From NCBI RefSeq assembly GCF_020524325.1, contig NZ_JAIVKY010000009.1, forward strand, positions 124,001 to 188,000: a stretch of 64,000 nucleotides of DNA, in the 5' to 3' direction. A program made the translations under genes and the position numbers. Positions 27,193 through 36,268 of the stretch are shown here, piece after piece. Source of the stretch: Sutcliffiella horikoshii (GTDB taxonomy: Bacteria; Bacillota; Bacilli; Bacillales; Bacillaceae_I). The notes under the pieces were generated by a model, which was given only the letters and a program-made list of their open reading frames with translations, had not been told where the DNA came from and did no database searches. Position 1 is the first letter of the stretch, and each line of letters begins with the position of its first letter.

Positions 27193-28071
27193 CTAACTAA
27201 TAACATACCTCTCCGGCCCCTTGAAAACTTCCTTCACATGCCAGTAAATAAAGTCATCTTTAGGGTAGTAGCTTTCCTCAATCGGCTTTAAAATCTCATT
27301 CCCGTGGTATCGCATCAGCCATTCATTAAATCCATTGGTTCCATGAGCATCCTGTGAAACAATCATCCTACGGTCATTATTAATGGTAAAGACCCCTCTA
27401 TCAAAAAGCTTATGATGTAGGGAGCACAAGGCAATGCCATTCTCCTCTACATCTGGACCTCCAGCCTGGTGCCACTTGATGTGAGCTGCCTCTACTCCTA
27501 CCAGCGTATGCGCCAACCGGACATTAAACCCACAAACAGCGCAGCTATACCCGTAAGCTCTAAGAATCTTATCCCTAAACTTCGAATCTCGTTTTCTCTT
27601 TTTTGTATAGGTAAAAGAGAAGTCCAATCCAACTGCACTCAAAATATCATCATGAATGGAAGCAGGGAAATGCTGTTCTAGAATTATCTGAGCAAGCTCT
27701 GGGATAAGATTCATATTATCTTTTAACGTCTTATATACCTCGGGAATAAAACCACCTGCAACAGCTTCCTCAATCAACTTTCTATTATTCGGACTTGAGA
27801 GGTTAACAGGCTTATCCAATTCCCAAATACCATCTCTCGAAAGCCTCACAAACGGTTCCTCAGGATGATAAGACTTCCTGATAGGTCCGAAATCTACTAA
27901 CAACTGCTTCAGATCCTGACCCGTTTGTTCATATGGTAAGAATCTAGGATTACCCTTCTGTAACTGTCCCAACGCATACAATAACAGTAAAGGCTTATGT
28001 GGAGCCCTTTGGTTCCCCTTTTTCCAAATGGTTAGGTTACTTATTGAGTTTTTTATTTCATCAAGATTCAT
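27193..28071 (-). CDS. HNH endonuclease with sulfur-binding-domain-like N-terminus (ScoMcrA type)
   Basis: ATG 28071 is the best start (GAGG about 12 nt upstream). The 292-residue product begins NSISNLTIWKKGNQRAPHKP, where RAPHKPLLLLYAL is the signature of SBD domains that read phosphorothioate DNA. The C-terminus is an HNH nuclease with zinc-binding SCAVCGF, VEAAHIKWHQAGGPD and ALCSLHHKLFDRG. By family, this is a type IV restriction enzyme cutting phosphorothioated or otherwise modified DNA. No dnd genes are in the window, which suits an enzyme directed against foreign modification. It overlaps the MazG-like gene by 11 nt. Confidence 0.85.
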   Translation of the reverse strand: MNLDEIKNSISNLTIWKKGNQRAPHKPLLLLYALGQLQKGNPRFLPYEQTGQDLKQLLVDFGPIRKSYHPEEPFVRLSRDGIWELDKPVNLSSPNNRKLIEEAVAGGFIPEVYKTLKDNMNLIPELAQIILEQHFPASIHDDILSAVGLDFSFTYTKKRKRDSKFRDKILRAYGYSCAVCGFNVRLAHTLVGVEAAHIKWHQAGGPDVEENGIALCSLHHKLFDRGVFTINNDRRMIVSQDAHGTNGFNEWLMRYHGNEILKPIEESYYPKDDFIYWHVKEVFKGPERYVIS

Positions 28072-28402
28072 CCCGATTACCATCCTCAACTTCTACTAAG
28101 AATATCTGCCCTTGGAATCCCCCACGTTTTTCCGATTTTTCTTTACGAAATTTCTCTACTTCTTCCATAGTAAAACCATGATAGTTTGCAAGTGCATGGA
28201 GAACTTCTAGTATGTCTGCTAGTTCCTCCACTGCTTCCTCGTTTAATTGAGCTGCACAATACTCGTCCAGTTCCTCATAGCTTTTTATTTTAAGGTATTT
28301 AATATAATCAGTATCATCTAATATCTCTGATGTGTACTTCTTTCCTGACTCTTCAATAATTTGTGGTATCTTATCTCGGACTAGCTTGTTGTAGATTGGC
28401 AT
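28061..28402 (-). CDS. MazG-like nucleoside triphosphate pyrophosphohydrolase
   Basis: The 113-residue protein has MPIYNKLVRDKIPQIIEESG and the acidic metal-binding helices AQLNEEAVEELADILEVLHA (E-E-x-x-D), typical of the small MazG/PRA-PH fold. It is coupled to the HNH gene (11-nt overlap), hinting at a joint nucleotide and DNA surveillance role, though that is inference. Confidence 0.87.
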   Translation of the reverse strand: MPIYNKLVRDKIPQIIEESGKKYTSEILDDTDYIKYLKIKSYEELDEYCAAQLNEEAVEELADILEVLHALANYHGFTMEEVEKFRKEKSEKRGGFQGQIFLVEVEDGNRDES

Positions 28403-28559
28403 ATTAGTACCCCATTAGTGTATTTTTTAATACAATTTATTTTATATGAATTTTACCATATTACACTTGATTTTAGGTTTAAATGTAAAGCTAGTATCTA
28501 TTTGACCCATTATTCAAAAGTGGTATCATAACAATAGCTAATTAATACGAGGTGTCCAA

Positions 28560-28958
28560 ATGAAAAAAACAGTTAAAGTAGTCGCAGCTATTATAGAAAA
28601 TGATCAGAATGAAATACTTTGTGCTCTACGTTCACCATCAATGGCTATTCCAAATATGTGGGAGTTCCCGGGTGGGAAAGTAGAAAAAGATGAAGATTTA
28701 TATTCTGCTTTAAAGCGTGAAATTGAAGAAGAAATGAATTGTAAAATCGAAACTAATGATCTATTCCATGATAACATCCATGAGTATGAAACTTTTATCA
28801 TCAATCTTATTGCTATTAAGGGTAAGATAACCGAAGGAGAACCAGTTCCAAATGAGCACTCTAAGCTTGTATGGCTTAAGAGAGAAAATTTGAATTCCTT
28901 AGTATGGGCTCCAGCAGATATACCTGCGGTTGAGCAATTAATAGTAGAAAAAGTGTAG
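28560..28958 (+). CDS. NUDIX (MutT-like) (deoxy)nucleoside triphosphate pyrophosphohydrolase
   Basis: The 132-residue product contains a full Nudix box, GGKVEKDEDLYSALKREIEE with EEM following, and the MutT-type N-terminus VVAAIIENDQNEILCALRS. GAGGTG precedes the ATG. It probably hydrolyses damaged or unusual dNTPs. Its 3' end lies in a terminator shared with the converging helicase gene. Confidence 0.92.
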   Translation: MKKTVKVVAAIIENDQNEILCALRSPSMAIPNMWEFPGGKVEKDEDLYSALKREIEEEMNCKIETNDLFHDNIHEYETFIINLIAIKGKITEGEPVPNEHSKLVWLKRENLNSLVWAPADIPAVEQLIVEKV

Positions 28959-28980
28959 TCGCAATGGACTACACTTTTTC
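28947..28980. terminator. Bidirectional terminator overlapping both stop codons
   Basis: A perfect 14-bp stem (28947-28960 with 28967-28980) and 6-nt loop spans the NUDIX stop codon (28956-28958) and the last codons of the converging helicase gene, which ends at 28969. Confidence 0.88.
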
Positions 28981-31779
28981 TGTTAACTCAGTATATAAAA
29001 CTGGTGGGATCTTGTTCTCCAGTTCTAAGATAACTGTAATAGGTTTATTCCCTTCATACTTGATGGAATTACCCTTTCCGATATAAATATATGGTTCAGT
29101 CTTTCCCTTATCTATCTCTTTATATTTTCTAACAAACAGATGAAGATTGACACCTCTTTGCTTATTTCGAACTAAGTCCTGGCCTCTTTCGGTGTGCTGA
29201 GAGGTATTATTGACAGATTGCCACTGAAGGTGACCTGGATCAATGAATTTATCTTTATAGTTAATACTATCCTTGATGTTTTCTTCTTTATGGAGATCTA
29301 TATACAAGAAAAATTCTTTTCCATTCACCACTAATCCTGAACCTCTGAATGAACTGTGCGTTTTACGATAGTTTGATAGTAATGCTGCGTCTACCATTTG
29401 ATATTGCTCATAGAGTTTAAAGTGTGGAACCCCATAATATTCTTCCCTATATTCTCTTTCATACCGGAAAATCCCGTAGCTTATAATATCTTCAATATAA
29501 TGTCTATAGACATCAATTTTCAAGATATCATCCAAAAGCTTTGTCTTACGAACTACACCAGTTTGATAAGAAAACATCTTAGGAATGTTCTTTACCTGCA
29601 GCCGATCATAGTAATCTTGATTTAAATATTCAAATGCATGAAAGATACTGTCCTCATCCACGTTCTTAACTAATTTTAAAATTTCATTCTTTGCTTGGTG
29701 AAGGGTAACTTCAGGATGGTCTAATAGATAGCGTATGATGACAAAATCATAAATTCTCTTTAACGGAAGCTTGCTGGAAAGTTCTTTAATGATAGCCTCA
29801 AAAGGTTCATAGGCTAATAGCTTCTTTAACTCTTCTTCTTTTTCAACCTTTGCTAAGAAATGAAGATATGATTTCTCTTTAGAAATAAACTTAGTTGGAT
29901 CCGGGGCACCATCATATTTCAAATAATCTATCAATAAGTACGGAATCCTACCTTGGTTCATCTGCTTAAACTCAAAATACTCTTCTTTTAAGTATTTTAT
30001 GGAGTTGAAATTTTCTTGATCTATTTGAGCAAGGATTCTTTCCTGAGATATTTTATCCATTTGGATATGGGTGCATCCTGGGATATTAGCGAAACCTGTT
30101 GCAATTGCTACCTTCAAGCTTTCTTTATCATAATATCTACTCCCATTTAAAGCTAATGCAATAAGAAAGGTTTTATTATGATTACCAATGAAGTCGAGAA
30201 CAGTTAAGAAATTCTTGTTCGCATGTTTCCGCAAGCCACGCCCCAGCTGTTGGATGAAAATAATAGGAGAATTAGTTGGCCGTAGCATAAGAACCGTATT
30301 AACCGAAGGAATGTCGACTCCCTCATTAAAAATGTCCACTGTAAAGATAAATTCCAACTCATCTTGGTCATTTTCTAACCTATTAATATAATGTGTTCGT
30401 TTCTCAGGCGAGTCATCTCCATACAAGAAGACACTATTAAAGCCTCTCTTATTAAACTCGTCACTCATATACCTTGCATGTTCGATACTTGCACAAAAGC
30501 CTAAGCATTTACGTTTCTCCCCATCAAAGTCATAAAAGTTCATTTTCTCTATGATGAAATCCACTCTTTCATTGACCTTTAGACGTTTGGTTACTTCTGC
30601 AATATCATCTATGGATACATCACTAAGATCTACGGCGTCTATATCTGTTATGCCAAAGTAGTGAAACGGAATAACTAATTCGTCCTCTAATGCGTCATGT
30701 AATCTAACTTCAAGTGCAACGTTGTTATCAAATAGATCAAACACATTATGACTATCACTTCTCTCCGGGGTAGCCGTCATTCCAAGAGTGAACTTCGGAG
30801 TAAAGTACTCAAGTATCCTTTGATAGGTGGAACTCGTAGCATGGTGTGCTTCATCAATGATTATGTAGTCAAACTCTTCCCTATCAAATTCATGCAAGCA
30901 GTTAGTAATAGAAAGGTTTGTAGCAAACACAAAGTCCACGTGTTTCTGCTTTTGATTTCCTGTTAATAATCCGAATGTATAGCCCTCATTTGGTAACAGT
31001 TTTTCAAAGGTTTCCTTTGCCTTCCTTAATATCTCTTCACGATGAACGACAAAAAGAAGCTTTTTAGGCTTGAATTTCTTTACGTCAAATGCAGACATAT
31101 ATGTTTTCCCTGTCCCAGTAGCTGCTATTACTAGAGCCTTCTTTTCTCCATAGTATCTAAGCCGCTCAAGGTTTTCAGTTGCTTTTCTTTGCATTCTATT
31201 TGGAACAATGTATTCACTATTCTCGTAGATGAGTTGCTTCTTCCATCCACTTCCTTGTATGTTTTTTAAGAAATCCTCATATCTTTTAATGAATTCTGCA
31301 TCAGCATCCACACTTGTGTTCCATAGAAACTCATATTCTTTAAGTACATCTTTAATAAAATAAGCATTCCGTTTAGAGATAATTTCAACATTCCACTCCA
31401 CGTTACTTTTGAGGGCACTCTGTGTAATATTGGATGACCCAATAATCACTTTATAACTTTCAGGATACTCAAAGATATACGCTTTCGTATGAAACCCTAG
31501 TTCTTTATCCGTAACAAACACCTTAAGGTCTACATTACTAAACTCTTTAAGTTTCTCTAATGCCTTTGCATCAGTGAAATTCAAATAAGTAGAGGTGATT
31601 ATCTTCCCCTTTACGCCTTTATCTGCTGCTTCCTTAATAGAATCCAACAAAAGTTGTAGACCACTAAAATTAATAAACGCAACACTAAAGTAGAAACTAA
31701 CGCATTCGTTCATTGATCTGGTTAGTTCAGTTAACAGGTTTCCTCTTTCTGAGTTAACTATGAGTTTCTCCCCTATCAT
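28969..31779 (-). CDS. PLD-nuclease/DEAD-box helicase with DUF3427-like C-terminus
   Basis: The 936-residue protein has an N-terminal phospholipase-D-like domain with an H-x-K motif (GFHTKAYIF, H97/K99, then IIGSSNITQSAL). A superfamily 2 helicase core follows: Walker A AATGTGKT (residues 220-226), DEAH (309-312), GMTATPERSD and the motif VI QQLGRGLRKH. The remainder (about residue 560 on) fits DUF3427. This build is typical of type III-like restriction or defence helicases. AGGGGA precedes the ATG, 12 nt after the stop of the NERD-helicase gene, so the two form one operon. Confidence 0.9.
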   Translation of the reverse strand: MIGEKLIVNSERGNLLTELTRSMNECVSFYFSVAFINFSGLQLLLDSIKEAADKGVKGKIITSTYLNFTDAKALEKLKEFSNVDLKVFVTDKELGFHTKAYIFEYPESYKVIIGSSNITQSALKSNVEWNVEIISKRNAYFIKDVLKEYEFLWNTSVDADAEFIKRYEDFLKNIQGSGWKKQLIYENSEYIVPNRMQRKATENLERLRYYGEKKALVIAATGTGKTYMSAFDVKKFKPKKLLFVVHREEILRKAKETFEKLLPNEGYTFGLLTGNQKQKHVDFVFATNLSITNCLHEFDREEFDYIIIDEAHHATSSTYQRILEYFTPKFTLGMTATPERSDSHNVFDLFDNNVALEVRLHDALEDELVIPFHYFGITDIDAVDLSDVSIDDIAEVTKRLKVNERVDFIIEKMNFYDFDGEKRKCLGFCASIEHARYMSDEFNKRGFNSVFLYGDDSPEKRTHYINRLENDQDELEFIFTVDIFNEGVDIPSVNTVLMLRPTNSPIIFIQQLGRGLRKHANKNFLTVLDFIGNHNKTFLIALALNGSRYYDKESLKVAIATGFANIPGCTHIQMDKISQERILAQIDQENFNSIKYLKEEYFEFKQMNQGRIPYLLIDYLKYDGAPDPTKFISKEKSYLHFLAKVEKEEELKKLLAYEPFEAIIKELSSKLPLKRIYDFVIIRYLLDHPEVTLHQAKNEILKLVKNVDEDSIFHAFEYLNQDYYDRLQVKNIPKMFSYQTGVVRKTKLLDDILKIDVYRHYIEDIISYGIFRYEREYREEYYGVPHFKLYEQYQMVDAALLSNYRKTHSSFRGSGLVVNGKEFFLYIDLHKEENIKDSINYKDKFIDPGHLQWQSVNNTSQHTERGQDLVRNKQRGVNLHLFVRKYKEIDKGKTEPYIYIGKGNSIKYEGNKPITVILELENKIPPVLYTELTEKV

Positions 31780-31791
31780 ACTTATCCCCTA

Positions 31792-33729
31792 CTATTCATT
31801 TATCTTTTTGACTCTCTTTTGTGTCTCGATCTTATTCTGTTGCTGCCATCCCTCAAAATAAGAAGTAAACTCAGACTCCCCCGAATACGAAATACACAAA
31901 TACTCCTTCGCCCTCGTCATCCCAATATACATTAACGAAACTTCCCGTTCCTTATCCTTTTCAAGCGGGAATGGCATCGTATCCGCTTTCACAATAAACA
32001 CTGCTTGGAAGTCCAGCCCTTTGCTGCTGTCTATGGTGCTGATCTTTACGGTCTCCTCTTCTCTATTAAAAGCTCTTTTGCTAGTTTCGTTTTCTGTTAT
32101 CCATGTTGCGGGGATGCCTTCTTTTTGGAGCGCTCTTTGGATGGTACCGATAATGTCTGCTTTATGTGTTCGTTTTACACGATATAGAATGAGCATTTCA
32201 GAGTAAGGAACTTTCCGCACTTGATGGAGCTGTTGTATTTGTCTTGCGATAATCTGCATTTCTTTTGCAAAGCTTTCTGCTTTTAAGATGGCAGGTTCTG
32301 GCCCTTTGCGTTTTGTGCTTTTTGGAGAGATAATCTCTACTCCTTCTGTTTCGCCCACTACCACCTTGTTTTGTAGCGAGGAATTCTTTTGGAAGAAGTC
32401 CCAGGCACAGTTGACGATTTGTGATGTGTTCCGGTAGTTGATATTCAATATTTTTGATCTACCACGGAAATCCAGACCTGTGTCCTTGAGATAACTTCTT
32501 TTTCTTGGATAAATCGTTTGTGCGCGATCTTCAACAAGCAGTAGTGCTTTGGTTTCAGGGTTAAGGCATAAGCTAACGAGATGCAGCCAGCTTGCTTCAA
32601 AATCCTGTCCTTCGTCAATAAGAATTGCATCATATTTAGGAGCAATGGCTTCTCCCTTCTCTAACTTCTCAATGTATGTATCGATGATTCCCTCACTCAT
32701 CTTTAGGTCATTTTTCAACCATTGATGAAAGTTTCTCACTTCAATATTCCTAGGAGTTGGCTGGATCTGTATTTCTCCATCACCAAAATGAAAGTCAAAT
32801 AGATTATCAGGCTCCAACGCCATCGCTCTTACTATTTGCGCGATATTTTGGGAGAGTGATATGTTATAGCACAGTATCAAGATTCTCCAATTGGGATTCT
32901 CTTTTGCCAGCATCTTTGCTCTACTCGCCAGAATAATGGTCTTCCCGCTGCCTGCTACTCCACGAATAAGCCTGTTTTTATCTCCAATTTGTTTGGCCAT
33001 GTTCTCCTGGTGGAAATCCATTGTTTTGATATCTCTTAAAGATAGAAGCAGCTGATCCTGGTATGGGACAGGCTCTTTGAACTCAGCCCCAATCCGAACC
33101 TCTGGAAACAGATAGTACCTAATCGTATTAATTTCCTCATATGTAAGCGGCTTTCTTAACCTGAAAGGTACTTGGAACATATTAATTAATTTCTCAGCAA
33201 ACACTTCTTCCGAGAACTCCCCGTAATCTGGGTCTATCTCTTCCCTTGTAAGCATGCTATCAGGATCAATGATAGAATAAATCCCGTCCTCTAGAACCTG
33301 CTTTTGGTTTAACCGTGTAAAAACAACCCCATAGCCGTAAGGAAATTTTAGTTTAAACTGATGCTTCCCTTCCGTTTGAATCAGGTTCTTATCCTTCTTC
33401 AACACATCATTTATCTTAAACACGTAATCTCTTGCCTGTTTAAGTGGACTCTTCACGCTATGTAGGTTTCCACCCGTATCTCTAATCGTCCACTCATCCT
33501 TATTCAATTGATACAACGTGTTTCTAGTCTAATCTTTCACTTCGAGCACAATCAGTCCAAGATCAGGACCAATAATCACAAAGTCCGGCCTGGTCCCCTG
33601 GATCTCCGGTTCAAAATACACTATATAATCATCCGGCAAATACTCCTTCAAAGTGCGGAACAAAATCCTCTCCCCAGAAGTAGCACTGCTCCTAATCGTT
33701 TCCGGAACCGTAACAGCCATCCTTTTCAC
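31792..33729 (-). pseudogene. NERD-domain UvrD/Rep-type helicase interrupted by an in-frame TAG
   Basis: ATG at 33729 begins a NERD nuclease-related domain (SGERILFRTLKEYLPDDYIV, TRPDFVIIGPDLGLIVLEVK), which meets TAG at 33531-33529 after 66 codons. The same frame then runs on without a break through TRNTLYQLNKDEWTIRDTGG to a full UvrD-like helicase: RGVAGSGKT, AILIDEGQDF, STIDSSKGLDFQ and YIGMTRAKEYLC. Family sequences normally carry Trp after VLEVKD, and TGG to TAG is one change. Either the gene is dead, the helicase is reinitiated (TTG 33516), or the base is an error. It heads the PLD-helicase operon. Confidence 0.85.
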
Positions 33730-33980
33730 CTACCGACAAAATATTACTTTTATTATAGCAAAAGTACTATGGTTTTTACATAAAGTTACAAAAAAGCGAT
33801 ATATTCATACATTATTATAGTCACTCCCAAACTCTTATTAAAAAAGAATCGTGAGTACTTTCATTTTAAAAATTCTTTTATAATTCATCAGTAAAAAAGA
33901 CATAGACTTACTAGGCCATGCAGAAGTAGAAAAGAATAAAGCAGAATAGAGGTTGTATCAGGAGAAGAAAAGAGAAAATT
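33730..33980. other. Non-coding stretch upstream of the helicase operon
   Basis: AT-rich, no intact gene. A short plus-strand open segment ending at a stop near 33949 reads KKDIDLLGHAEVEKNKAE and could be the tail of another lost gene, but there is too little to name. The helicase operon promoter should lie here. Confidence 0.4.
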
Positions 33981-34088
33981 ACATGCTCATATATACGCCT
34001 TTCCAACCGTCCCAACAATGTCTGACCTATATAAATTTTCCCGTTAACTGTATTTACAACTTTTGTAGATATGACCGTATACGTTCAT
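33981..34088 (-). pseudogene. GIY-YIG nuclease fragment with a frameshift
   Basis: ATG at 34088 (GCAGGA upstream) reads MNVYGHIYK. After a one-base shift the sequence continues VVNTVNGKIYIGQT, then LERRIYEHV. GHIYK...GKIYIGQT...LE-R---EH is the start of a GIY-YIG catalytic domain of the homing/UvrC type. The frame is broken and truncated after about 35 residues, so it is a remnant. Its placement just outside the helicase operon may mark an old insertion edge. Confidence 0.65.
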
Positions 34089-34140
34089 TCCTGCATCGCC
34101 CCTTTTCCCAATGCTCAAAAATATCTTTGAGAACCACCTC

Positions 34141-34287
34141 TCAAATGTCTTGATTAGCCCTATCCTTTATCTGCATTAACAAACCAATTATCTCTTCGTT
34201 TTGTTTATTTGCTCGCCTTAACTGCACTTCTATGGATAAAAGTGTAATGACAATAATAATTAACACTATAATTAGCAATACCTTCAC
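34141..34287 (-). CDS. Small single-span membrane protein (48 residues)
   Basis: GTG 34287 is preceded by AAGGA; TTG 34278 is an alternative start with GAGGTG upstream. The product is MKVLLIIVLIIIVITLLSIE followed by a short cytoplasmic helix QLRRANKQNEEIIGLLMQIK. One membrane helix plus a charged N-E-E-I-I-x-L-L tail is a recurring pattern of small Bacillus proteins. Function unknown. Confidence 0.68.
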   Translation of the reverse strand: MKVLLIIVLIIIVITLLSIEVQLRRANKQNEEIIGLLMQIKDRANQDI

Positions 34288-34401
34288 CTCATCCTTCCTG
34301 CTGAACTCAATTCAATAGATTAGACTTACTAAATAGATGATAAATATTGCTATTACACTTTTTTAAGAGTATTTTCATAGTCCCCACCTTATCATCAGCC
34401 T

Positions 34402-34932
34402 TTATTTCACAACCTGCTCCTCTTTCACCACATTTATAGCCTTTGCAATCCCCTCACATTTCTTTATCCCCCAAATGTAATGATCGGAAGTGTTCGCTGC
34501 AAAATAGCTATATAAATTACTTGTCTTCGTCCATTTATAGTATTTCTTTGTCATGATTTCTTCATTGGTATGGGACCTAATCAGTTCCATCACTCGCTCA
34601 TGGCTTAACTTTAATTTCTTTATCGCTTGATTTAATGTTACGTCTTGGTAGTTTTCCCAAGTACGCATATTGAGTTGCCCGATCTTACTCCATTTATATC
34701 CCGGTGCCGGCATAAACGGGGTATCCCCATTCATTCCTTCCCGATACCATCTCTCCAGCATGGCATGCCATTCATACAGGTGCATGACTACATCACGGAA
34801 ATTCTTATCTCTTTCTACAGTTTCAATGGAAATGCCTCTTTTTCTACTTGGTACGGATTCAATAATTTCTAGTAATCTATTAAAGTACTTGTCACTGTTC
34901 ATCAGTAGAATGTCTTTTTCACTTGTAGTCAC
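34402..34932 (-). CDS. ClbS/DfsB family four-helix-bundle protein
   Basis: GTG 34932 (TTSEKDILLMNSDKYFNRLL) has GGAGAGGAG upstream and is preferred over the longer frame. The product of about 176 residues shows KNFRDVVMHLYEWHAMLERW, WSKIGQLNMRTWE and a late TSDHYIWGIKK, the ClbS/DfsB pattern within the DinB-like helical bundle group. ClbS itself protects against colibactin; the role here is unknown. It overlaps the DUF2500 gene by 14 nt. Confidence 0.82.
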   Translation of the reverse strand: MTTSEKDILLMNSDKYFNRLLEIIESVPSRKRGISIETVERDKNFRDVVMHLYEWHAMLERWYREGMNGDTPFMPAPGYKWSKIGQLNMRTWENYQDVTLNQAIKKLKLSHERVMELIRSHTNEEIMTKKYYKWTKTSNLYSYFAANTSDHYIWGIKKCEGIAKAINVVKEEQVVK

Positions 34933-35332
34933 CTTGGCACTCCTCTCCTCCCGATATACTCCCTGTGTTTCGCACAAACCCTAAATACCGAGTCCCTTGA
35001 AAGCTTAATATTCCATTGTCATCTTCGGAGAGTAAACCATACTCTTTACCAGCAACATGAAACTCCGAACGGTCACCACTTTCAAACTCGAACGTCACAA
35101 AGTATTTTGTATGCGTGCTGGAAGAATGGTGATGATGGGTGTCGTTGTGATGATGCATATTGGACCTTTTGGTGACATCTATCCGTTTTGATGTAACAAC
35201 AGCTGGCACACTTAGCCTCGGAGACTGCTCATTCTTCTGCCACTGCCCAATGCCTTTGAAAACCGAGATTAAGATACTACCGATAACAATCACAAAAATA
35301 ATGCCAATAAAAATAGGCACAATCTGAAACAT
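34919..35332 (-). CDS. DUF2500 membrane-anchored protein with His-rich loop
   Basis: The 137-residue protein has one N-terminal membrane helix (residues 5-28), a His-rich run HHHNDTHHHH near residue 60, and the DUF2500 core TKYFVTFEFESGDRSEFHV, YGLLSEDDNG and FQGTRYLGF. The histidines may bind metal, but this is not a family requirement. Coupled to the ClbS-like gene. Confidence 0.85.
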   Translation of the reverse strand: MFQIVPIFIGIIFVIVIGSILISVFKGIGQWQKNEQSPRLSVPAVVTSKRIDVTKRSNMHHHNDTHHHHSSSTHTKYFVTFEFESGDRSEFHVAGKEYGLLSEDDNGILSFQGTRYLGFVRNTGSISGGEECQGDYK

Positions 35333-35587
35333 AGTATCGCCAGCCCCATAGCATATGGATCTACCATGTAAACACTCCCCCTTTGGTTACATCTTCTGGA
35401 AATATATACGCGTGCTAATGGGAAAAGTTTCAAAAAATCTGTTACAACATCTTCATCCCTATCATAAAAAAATAAGCGCTGATCCTTTATACAAAGGTAG
35501 CGCCTGGTTATGGAGTATGGAACTCTCATTTCATTTCTCAATCGTACACGCATGCAAGCTGCCGCTCTACGAAAAATTCCTCTCTTC

Positions 35588-35752
35588 CTATTTCTTGAAA
35601 AAACCTATTATAGTGGTAATGACTCCTATCGCAAAGATGATTTGCACTACGTTTGAAATGGTTTCTGTACCTTCTGTAGGGATATTCTGAACGAATATAC
35701 TTATGATCAATATTGCGATGCCTAATAACATTATTCTGATTGGTTCTTTCAT
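35588..35752 (-). CDS. Small two-helix membrane protein (54 residues)
   Basis: ATG 35752 has GAGGTGGG at good spacing. The product reads MKEPIRIMLLGIAILIISIF, then VQNIPTEGTETISNVVQIIF and a second hydrophobic helix ending FFKK. Two-helix hairpin topology, unknown function. Confidence 0.72.
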   Translation of the reverse strand: MKEPIRIMLLGIAILIISIFVQNIPTEGTETISNVVQIIFAIGVITTIIGFFKK

Positions 35753-35846
35753 ATGTACCCACCTCGTAATCTGCGCATGTAAATTCCTACTATAAAAAAT
35801 CCTTGTTCTACTCTCCTGCCCAAAAGAACAATATCACTAAGTTTAT

Positions 35847-36236
35847 TTATCTTCCTTCTCCCCTTAACTGTGTTCCATTCGGAGACGAAATTACGTCTAA
35901 ATAGTATCTCTCTTTACCTTCTTCACTTATTGATGAAATGGAAAACATATAGCTTTGGTCTTTTTCAATTAGGTTATAAACATTTGCATCTTTAAAATAG
36001 ACTTTATAATTTTCTCTGTTCTCCTCTTTTTCTGCCCCATTATAACCAACAACCCACATTTCCATATATTCACCCGGTTCAATATGATGTTCTTTTTCCA
36101 CCACATAAAAATCTCCAAATGTATGATGAGAATTAATTAGTTGATTATTACCTTGGCGATTCCCGGAATAAATAAAAATGCTTGTAATAATAATTAAACC
36201 GACTAAGGCAAAAATCACTTTTCGTTTGTTACTCAT
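35847..36236 (-). CDS. Membrane-anchored or secreted small protein, unknown
   Basis: The 129-residue product has an N-terminal signal anchor (KVIFALVGLIIITSIFIYSG) and a beta-rich outer domain (EPGEYMEMWVVGYNGAEKEE, YYLDVISSPNGTQ). No family recognised. It starts a run of four or five small envelope genes on the same strand. Confidence 0.65.
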   Translation of the reverse strand: MSNKRKVIFALVGLIIITSIFIYSGNRQGNNQLINSHHTFGDFYVVEKEHHIEPGEYMEMWVVGYNGAEKEENRENYKVYFKDANVYNLIEKDQSYMFSISSISEEGKERYYLDVISSPNGTQLRGEGR

Positions 36237-36268
36237 TTTATAATCCCCTTCCTAAACAAGGAGCCCTA

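Noticed and set aside
28969-31779. DISARM system
   Set aside because: PLD and helicase are fused in one protein and no DUF1998 or methyltransferase partner is adjacent.
35290-35553. 87-residue minus-strand frame upstream of the DUF2500 gene
   Set aside because: Overlaps DUF2500 coding sequence, has no clear start signal and no recognisable domain; possibly part of a leader.
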